From NCBI RefSeq assembly GCF_000454725.1, contig NZ_APJW01000003.1, positions 1-64,000 on the forward strand: a stretch of 64,000 nucleotides of DNA, written 5' to 3'. Position numbers and translations under genes: made by a program. This stretch comes from Chlamydia ibidis 10-1398/6 (GTDB lineage Bacteria > Chlamydiota > Chlamydiia > Chlamydiales > Chlamydiaceae). Under the pieces are notes generated by a model. The model was given only the letters and a program-made list of their open reading frames with translations, made no database searches and was not told the origin of the DNA. Each line of letters begins with the position of its first letter. Position 1 is the stretch's first letter. Shown here in pieces: positions 58,541-64,000 of the stretch.

Positions 58541-59184
58541 CAACATTCATATCCTATGCCGAACAGCTATCGAATCTCCTTGAATCAATCGTAGAATCAG
58601 ATGAGTTACATGCTAAGTGGATCAATACCCTATCATTTTTAGAAAACTGTGGAGCAAAGAAGATATCTCTTAGTGAGCACCCAACTAAAGTACAAAAAGA
58701 AGTTCTTAAACATGCTTCAGAAGAGTTCCGTCATGCTTTTTATCTGAAGACACAAATCTCAAAAATTCCTAATCAAATGCTACCTAACTATTCTCTTAAC
58801 AGAATATTAGGGGGATTTGCGTCTTTACATTATTTGAATAACTTGGACTTATACACATGTAGACTGCTAAAAAATCGCTACTGTCTTCTAGGACAACAGC
58901 TTAAAACTACAGCCTATATTCTCGTTACATCGGCTATAGAAATACGAGCATCAGAGTTATATCCATTATATCAGGACATACTTAAATCGAAGCAAAGTAA
59001 AATAACAGTAAAATCTATCATCCTAGAAGAACAAGAACATTTAAAAGAAATGGAGAATGAACTTACACACATTCCCCATTACGAAACTCTTTTATCCTAT
59101 GCATGTCAAATTGAAAGCAATCTTTGTTCCAATCTCATCAATACTTTAAAAAATGATGTACAGTTATTTTATCATTCAATCTAG
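58522..59184 (+). CDS. Ferritin-like diiron-type protein at the end of the biotin operon
   Basis: A 220-residue helical protein of unknown function whose ATG lies inside bioA, with AGGA 7 bases upstream. The sequence shows a complete four-helix diiron pattern: E41 in helix 1; E68xxH71 (EFRH); E140 or E145 in the third helix; E170xxH173 (EQEH). This is the ligand set of ferritin-like carboxylate-bridged diiron proteins (rubrerythrins, MiaE-like hydroxylases and oxygenases). The operon has bioB, bioF, bioD and bioA but no bioC, bioH, bioW or bioI, so a role in making the pimeloyl precursor, or another oxygen-dependent step, is a reasonable hypothesis and no more. An annotation as oxygenase is not proved by sequence. 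Confidence 0.75.
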   Translation: MLTSKITTFISYAEQLSNLLESIVESDELHAKWINTLSFLENCGAKKISLSEHPTKVQKEVLKHASEEFRHAFYLKTQISKIPNQMLPNYSLNRILGGFASLHYLNNLDLYTCRLLKNRYCLLGQQLKTTAYILVTSAIEIRASELYPLYQDILKSKQSKITVKSIILEEQEHLKEMENELTHIPHYETLLSYACQIESNLCSNLINTLKNDVQLFYHSI

Positions 59185-59188
59185 TAAT

Positions 59189-59241
59189 GGTTGTCGAAAA
59201 TCTTAGACTAGAAATAGACGGTTCAGGCAACCTTTCTTCTT
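59189..59241 (+). terminator. Candidate terminator of the biotin operon
   Basis: GGTTGTC (59189-59195) pairs with GGCAACC (59226-59232), one wobble, with a 30-base loop, followed by TTTCTTCTT. It begins 5 bases after the last stop codon and precedes aroA by about 25 bases. Confidence 0.4.
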
Positions 59242-59266
59242 AGGTAAATAAATAAGTCCAAGAATA

Positions 59267-60598
59267 ATGCTTATTTATAAGATATTGCCCTCTTCAGTTT
59301 GTGGGAATGCTTGTATTCCTCCTTCTAAGTCGCATACTCTACGGGCCGTTCTTTGGGCGGCCGTTTCTCAAGGAAACTCATACATATACAACTATCTTCC
59401 CTCTCCTGATACTGTATCTATGATACTATCGTGTCAAAAAATGGGTGCAGATATTTCTAAACATGGGTCACTTTTAAAAATCAAGGGGGCGAAATCTCCT
59501 TATTTTCCAGAAGGTACAGTAATAGATGCCGGCAACTCAGGAATCGCATTCCGATTTCTTACAGCATTTGCTGCCATAGCATCGGAAAATATAGTGATCA
59601 CAGGATCCGAACAACTTGCCAGGCGCCCCATAATTCCTCTTATAAAAGCCCTACAAAATTTCGGAGCGAAATTTACTTATCAGGGGAACCCCCTACCTTT
59701 TAAAATATCAGGCCCCTTATCTTCCGGTTATACAGAAATTTGTGGAAGCGATTCCCAATATGCTTCAGCCCTAGCTATAGCGTGCTCCTTATCACCTGGT
59801 CCTTTTTCTTTTACTATCGTAAATCCTAAAGAACGTCCCTGGTTTGACTTAACACTTTGGTGGTTAGACAAGATGCATATTCCCTATACTAATTCAGAAA
59901 CAACTTACTCTTTCCCAGGGTATGCAAAACCTCAGTCCTTCACCTATACTGTTCCAGGTGATTTTAGCAGCGCATCGTTCATTGCCGCTGCTGCGTTACT
60001 GTCTAAGTCTCCGTATCCTACCCGTTTGGAAAATTTAAAAGTTTCTGATATCCAGGGAGATAAGGAATTGTTTTTTGTTTTAAAAAATCTAGGGGCTAAT
60101 ATCCTGTTCGAAGAGGATAGTATTACCGTATATCCTTCTAAGTTTTCTGGAGGCGTAATTAACATGGACCCTTTCATAGACGCGCTTCCTATCCTTACAG
60201 TACTTTGTTGTTTTGCTGAAAGTCCTTCATACTTATACAATGCGACTGGTGCAAAAAATAAAGAAAGTGACCGTATCCTTACGATTACTGAAGAACTACA
60301 GAAAATGGGAGCCTGTATTCAGCCTTGCCATGATGGTCTGCTAATTAATCCCACTCCTTTATATGGAGCTTCTTTAAATTCTCATAATGATCACAGAATT
60401 GCTATGGCATTAACAATAGCAGCTATGTACGCATCTAGTGAAAGCTTATTACACGATACAGAATGTATAAACAAAACTTTCCCAGGCTTCTGTTATACTA
60501 TGCAATCATTACAAGCCAATATAAAAGAATACTATGAAGATATTTCTATGCGGTCTTCCAGCATCAGGAAAGACTTTATTTGGAAAAGCTCTCTCTAG
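59267..60598 (+). CDS. aroA: 3-phosphoshikimate 1-carboxyvinyltransferase (EPSP synthase)
   Basis: AroA transfers enolpyruvate from PEP to shikimate 3-phosphate. The 443-residue protein has the PPSKSHTLR segment near residue 20, DAGNSGIAFRFLTAF for PEP binding, and the ARRPI and KNKESDRI segments. It is the first gene of a tight aro cluster. Its last 65 bases overlap the next gene, which is an unusually long overlap; the tail past [12 protein letters not shown] looks like extra sequence. Confidence 0.95.
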   Translation: MLIYKILPSSVCGNACIPPSKSHTLRAVLWAAVSQGNSYIYNYLPSPDTVSMILSCQKMGADISKHGSLLKIKGAKSPYFPEGTVIDAGNSGIAFRFLTAFAAIASENIVITGSEQLARRPIIPLIKALQNFGAKFTYQGNPLPFKISGPLSSGYTEICGSDSQYASALAIACSLSPGPFSFTIVNPKERPWFDLTLWWLDKMHIPYTNSETTYSFPGYAKPQSFTYTVPGDFSSASFIAAAALLSKSPYPTRLENLKVSDIQGDKELFFVLKNLGANILFEEDSITVYPSKFSGGVINMDPFIDALPILTVLCCFAESPSYLYNATGAKNKESDRILTITEELQKMGACIQPCHDGLLINPTPLYGASLNSHNDHRIAMALTIAAMYASSESLLHDTECINKTFPGFCYTMQSLQANIKEYYEDISMRSSSIRKDFIWKSSL

Positions 60599-61055
60599 TT
60601 ACCTCTCATTACCTCATGAAGATGTTGATGATTTAATTGTAAGTAACTACGGTTGTGAAATATATTCTTCTGTTTCTAAAATCTTTCTAGGTTATGGAGA
60701 AGAAATATTTTCTCGCTACGAGATGAATGTGCTTCTTTCTTCCCCTTATGAGATCAGTGTTGTATCTTTAGGAGGAGGAACAGTGATGCAAAAATCTGCT
60801 TATCAGATAATTAACTCAAAGGGCATTTTGATTTTCCTATCCACGCCCCTACCTGTAATCTATCAAAGACTCTCTCAACGTGGTCTCCCTGAAAGATTAA
60901 AGACAGCTTCTAATTTAGAGGAAGTTATGCATAAACGTGTCGCATATATGGAAGAAATTTCCGACTATGTATTCCGTATGGACGATATCGACATTCTAAG
61001 TGAACAAGAATTGCTCTCAGCATGTGAATCTTTAGTCAACAAGTTAGCATTATGA
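60534..61055 (+). CDS. aroK: Shikimate kinase
   Basis: A 173-residue P-loop kinase with GLPASGKT at 7-14, DVDD near 31-34 (shikimate and Mg binding), SLGGGTVMQ near 79-87, and RGLPER lid arginines. It starts 65 bases before the aroA stop. The start is fixed by the P-loop, since no later start would keep it. It overlaps aroC by 4 bases. Confidence 0.92.
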   Translation: MKIFLCGLPASGKTLFGKALSSYLSLPHEDVDDLIVSNYGCEIYSSVSKIFLGYGEEIFSRYEMNVLLSSPYEISVVSLGGGTVMQKSAYQIINSKGILIFLSTPLPVIYQRLSQRGLPERLKTASNLEEVMHKRVAYMEEISDYVFRMDDIDILSEQELLSACESLVNKLAL

Positions 61056-62128
61056 AAAATCGTTTCGGTTCACTGTTCTCTTTAACTACATGGGGAGAAT
61101 CTCATGGCCCAGCGATAGGTGCTGTTATTGATGGATGCCCAGCCGGTATCGAATTATCTTCCCAAGATTTTATACCAGCAATGGCGAGAAGACGTCCTGG
61201 AAAAAAAGGAACTTCTCCACGCTGTGAGCTTGACCATGTAGAGATTCTCTCTGGGGTTTACAAAGGGAAAACAACGGGGACACCTATTTCCTTACTAATT
61301 CGTAATATCGACGTTAACAGTACTTCTTATCAAAATCATTGTTACCGCCCAGGACATGCAGAATATGCTTATGAAAAAAAATTCGGAATTGCTGATTATT
61401 TAGGAGGAGGAAGATCATCCGCAAGAGAAACAGCATGTCGTGTAGCAGCTGGAGTTATTGCAGCTAAATTACTTGCACATTACGACATTTATAGCTTAGC
61501 ATTCCTTTCACAAATAGGACCACTACAGTCAAATTGTTATCCCCAATTTTCTAAACAACTGGCAGAAAAAATTTATCTCTCAAAGTTCTTTTCTTTACTA
61601 CCTGAAGAGGATGTTCTTTCTCTTATAGAAGAGACACAAAAGCGTGGAGATTCTATAGGAGGTGCAGTTACTTTCATCACCTCTCCCATCATGGAGGGGT
61701 TAGGCGAACCTTTATTTTATAAAACACATGCTGCCCTCGCTCTAGCACTTATGGGATTACCTGCAGCAAAAGGTTTTGAGATAGGATTAGGATTTGACTG
61801 TGCAGAAATGTATGGCTCACAGTACACTGACCCCTTCATTAACTCTAGAGAAAAAGGTATTTCTTTACAGTCAAATCGCTGTGGCGGGACGCTTGGAGGT
61901 ATCACTGTTGGTAATCCTCTTGAAGGCCGCGTGGCATTTAAACCTACATCATCGATACGCCTACCTATAGCTACTATAAGTAAAACTGGAGACTCCTTGT
62001 CGTATGTTACGGAAACATCGGGACGACATGATCCTTGTGTAGCAATACGAGCTGTGCCAGTAGTGGAGGCAATGGTAAATTTAGTATTAGCTGATTTGTT
62101 ATTACAACAACGGTGTTCGCAGTTATGA
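61052..62128 (+). CDS. aroC: Chorismate synthase
   Basis: AroC makes chorismate from EPSP with reduced FMN. The 358-residue protein shows [15 protein letters not shown] at the N-terminus, the [12 protein letters not shown] region, [17 protein letters not shown], and [20 protein letters not shown] near the end. It is coupled to aroK upstream (ATGA overlap) and to aroB downstream (ATGA overlap). Confidence 0.96.
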   Translation: MKNRFGSLFSLTTWGESHGPAIGAVIDGCPAGIELSSQDFIPAMARRRPGKKGTSPRCELDHVEILSGVYKGKTTGTPISLLIRNIDVNSTSYQNHCYRPGHAEYAYEKKFGIADYLGGGRSSARETACRVAAGVIAAKLLAHYDIYSLAFLSQIGPLQSNCYPQFSKQLAEKIYLSKFFSLLPEEDVLSLIEETQKRGDSIGGAVTFITSPIMEGLGEPLFYKTHAALALALMGLPAAKGFEIGLGFDCAEMYGSQYTDPFINSREKGISLQSNRCGGTLGGITVGNPLEGRVAFKPTSSIRLPIATISKTGDSLSYVTETSGRHDPCVAIRAVPVVEAMVNLVLADLLLQQRCSQL

Positions 62129-63264
62129 TAGAAAATATTGTCAATAATCCCCACATTGTAAAATTAGTTCACAATTTCTTTCATAAAAAGCTATTTAGCT
62201 CGATACCTACATCATCTCCTTTGGTGATCATTACTGATGATTGTGTAAAAGATAAGGTTATTCCTCCTATTACTGATTTTTTAAAGTCGATAGGATACGA
62301 GGTGAATATATTGTCCTTTCCCCCAGGAGAGCAAAATAAAACCTGGGAAACGTTTATTTCTCTTCAAAACCAGTTAGTAGAAATGAATATCTCCCCAGGT
62401 GCCACTATGATAGGAATTGGCGGTGGTATTGTTCTAGATATGGCAGGATTTCTTGCTTCTACTTACTGTCGTGGTATGAGGCTATTTCTTGTTCCTACGA
62501 CGATAACTGCTATGATTGACTCCAGTATTGGGGGAAAAAATGGAATCAACTTTCGAGGATTAAAAAATCGATTGGGGACCATTTACCTACCCAAAAGCGT
62601 ATGGATTTGCCCAGAATTTTTATCTACTTTACCTAGGCATGAATGGCACAATGGTATTGCCGAAGCAATCAAGCATGGGTGTATTGCGGATGCATATCTT
62701 TGGGAATTCTTAGAAAATTACAGTGAAACATTGTTTTCTTCACCACCGGTACTGAATGAATTTATCAAAAGAAATTGTTTAATAAAATCTGCTATTGTCG
62801 CACAAGATCTAAAAAATCGTGGGATTAGAAAAATTCTTAACTTTGGTCATTCAATAGGACATGCTATAGAAACACTCTCTTTTGGCTATGTCAGTCATGG
62901 GCTATCAGTAAGTGTAGGTATGGTAATCGAGATGAAAATATCCCTTAGATCGGGAATTATGAAAAATCCGCAGCTAATAGATAAGCTCTCTTGCCTACTG
63001 AGTAAATTCCATTTGCCTACACACTTGAAGGATTTATCATCCCTAATACCAGAAGAATTCCAAAAAAATGTATTTTGTCCTCAAAATATCATTCACACAC
63101 TAAGTTATGACAAAAAAAACCTTATAAAATACTGTCCTAAAATTGTTATGTTAGAACATTTGGGAAAAGTTGCATCTTTTAATGGCACATATTGCATTGC
63201 TCCCAAAATAGATCTGTTATACCAAATTTTGTCAGAAGAATGTCATGTTATGTGCAACAATTAG
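62125..63264 (+). CDS. aroB: 3-dehydroquinate synthase
   Basis: AroB cyclises DAHP to dehydroquinate with NAD and a metal. From the ATG at 62125 the protein has 379 residues, with [25 protein letters not shown], the [20 protein letters not shown] segment, and metal-ligand histidines in EAIKHG and [12 protein letters not shown] chose 62125 because it forms an ATGA overlap with the aroC stop; a GTG 12 bases upstream is possible. Confidence 0.94.
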   Translation: MIENIVNNPHIVKLVHNFFHKKLFSSIPTSSPLVIITDDCVKDKVIPPITDFLKSIGYEVNILSFPPGEQNKTWETFISLQNQLVEMNISPGATMIGIGGGIVLDMAGFLASTYCRGMRLFLVPTTITAMIDSSIGGKNGINFRGLKNRLGTIYLPKSVWICPEFLSTLPRHEWHNGIAEAIKHGCIADAYLWEFLENYSETLFSSPPVLNEFIKRNCLIKSAIVAQDLKNRGIRKILNFGHSIGHAIETLSFGYVSHGLSVSVGMVIEMKISLRSGIMKNPQLIDKLSCLLSKFHLPTHLKDLSSLIPEEFQKNVFCPQNIIHTLSYDKKNLIKYCPKIVMLEHLGKVASFNGTYCIAPKIDLLYQILSEECHVMCNN

Positions 63265-64000
63265 CGGCCCTTCTTTCCTAGAAGCAAAAACACAAATTTT
63301 ACATTCCTTACCTCTGGTTGATGCCATAGAACTGCGGGTTGATCGCTTTTCAGAAGTTTCTAATAACGAGCTAGCATCATTGGTACGGCTAGCAAAAAGA
63401 ACTATTCTAACATTTCAAAAACCTATACAGCTAACACGAGCACAGTGGGTTCTAAAAATTCAAGAACTAGCTGACCTATGTCCTGACTATTTAGATGTTG
63501 ATAAAAGTTTCCCTAAAAATATCCTAAATCGAATTCGCAGTAAACATCCTCAAATCAAGATCATACTCTCTCACCACAGTAATACTTGGGAACCTATCAA
63601 TGAACTGTACAATGTAATAAGTAAAACTCAGGTAGATTATTACAAAATTGCAGTGACTCCACAATCATCTCTAGAAACTCTACAATGTATGTGTCAAAAG
63701 CAGTCACTACCAGATAACGTAACTGCTATTTGTATGGGCAACTATGGTATTCCCGCCCGCGTTCTTTCTCCTTTAGTCAACAACAACATTAATTACTCCT
63801 CTGGTATAGGGGCTCCTCAAGCTGCTCCTGGGCAATTATCTGTTACAGAACTACTATCCTATAATTATTCCAATCTAACCCCGGATGCAAATATCTATGC
63901 ATTAATTGGCAATCCTGTCAATCGTAGCATCAGTCATCGTTCACATAATCATTTTTTCTCCTTACTCGGAATATCGGCAAGCTATGTAAAAATTCTCCTA
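63245..64000 (+). CDS. aroDE: Bifunctional dehydroquinate dehydratase/shikimate dehydrogenase, N-terminal part
   Basis: This gene runs to the window end (252 codons seen). It begins [15 protein letters not shown], matching the chlamydial fused AroDE. Residues to about 210 form a type I 3-dehydroquinate dehydratase with ELRVD and the Schiff-base lysine in YYKIAV. From about 217 the shikimate dehydrogenase domain starts (YALIGNPVNRSISHRSHN). It overlaps the aroB stop by 20 bases. The remaining shikimate dehydrogenase domain lies outside the window. Confidence 0.93.
   Translation, partial: MLCATISGPSFLEAKTQILHSLPLVDAIELRVDRFSEVSNNELASLVRLAKRTILTFQKPIQLTRAQWVLKIQELADLCPDYLDVDKSFPKNILNRIRSKHPQIKIILSHHSNTWEPINELYNVISKTQVDYYKIAVTPQSSLETLQCMCQKQSLPDNVTAICMGNYGIPARVLSPLVNNNINYSSGIGAPQAAPGQLSVTELLSYNYSNLTPDANIYALIGNPVNRSISHRSHNHFFSLLGISASYVKILL

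Noticed and set aside
1-64000. Search for CRISPR arrays, insertion sequences, integrases, attachment repeats and rRNA genes
   Set aside because: None seen: no regular spaced repeats, no transposase-like or integrase-like protein, and no rRNA segment.

Overview
The window comes from a Chlamydia species of the former Chlamydophila branch. The evidence is a double-length UvrA, PknD, an archaeal/vacuolar-type (A/V) ATPase operon of bacterial composition, a fused aroDE, a polymorphic outer-membrane protein (Pmp) tail, and the neighbourhood dapA-lysC-asd-dapB / aromatic amino-acid hydroxylase / biotin operon, which I recall from C. pneumoniae. Base composition is AT-rich and genes are tightly packed. 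I cannot name the species; the biotin operon argues against C. trachomatis and C. muridarum. There is no insertion sequence, CRISPR array, rRNA or phage gene.

Layout. 1-260: the last 73 codons of a Pmp autotransporter and a strong terminator. 360-5762: uvrA, converging on and overlapping pknD. 5757-19728 (minus): the transcription unit atpE, DUF2764-like gene, atpA, atpB, atpD, atpI, atpK, small lipoprotein, valS, pknD. 19843-20985: two chlamydial proteins in the CT311 and CT312 positions. 21310-35282 (minus): tal; then the information block infA, tRNA-Thr, tuf, tRNA-Trp, secE, nusG, rplK, rplA, rplJ, rplL, rpoB, rpoC. 35854-45938: an accessory block around tRNA-Met, made of inclusion-membrane-like proteins, secreted or membrane proteins, bioY, and two paralogous Cys-motif proteins with basic tails. 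46107-50338 (minus): dapB, asd, lysC, dapA, the aspartate-to-diaminopimelate branch for peptidoglycan. 50487-54297: aromatic amino-acid hydroxylase, a YhhQ-family transporter with a switch-like leader, a membrane-anchored Ulp1/ChlaDub-like protease, and an unusual SDR protein. 54533-59184: bioB-bioF-bioD-bioA followed by an overlapping ferritin-like gene. 59267-64000: aroA-aroK-aroC-aroB-aroDE, the last cut by the window end.

How the genes work together. The aro cluster supplies chorismate, the dap cluster supplies meso-diaminopimelate, and the bio operon together with bioY supplies biotin. The V-type ATPase carries residues consistent with Na+ coupling. The observations most worth following up are: (i) the four-helix diiron-like protein at the end of the biotin operon, in an operon without a recognisable pimelate-forming enzyme; (ii) mutually exclusive hairpins abutting the yhhQ start codon; (iii) the degenerate ATPase sites in the second half of UvrA; (iv) the paralogous pair with nuclear-localisation-like tails; (v) a signal-bearing SDR that has lost the catalytic Tyr and Lys.
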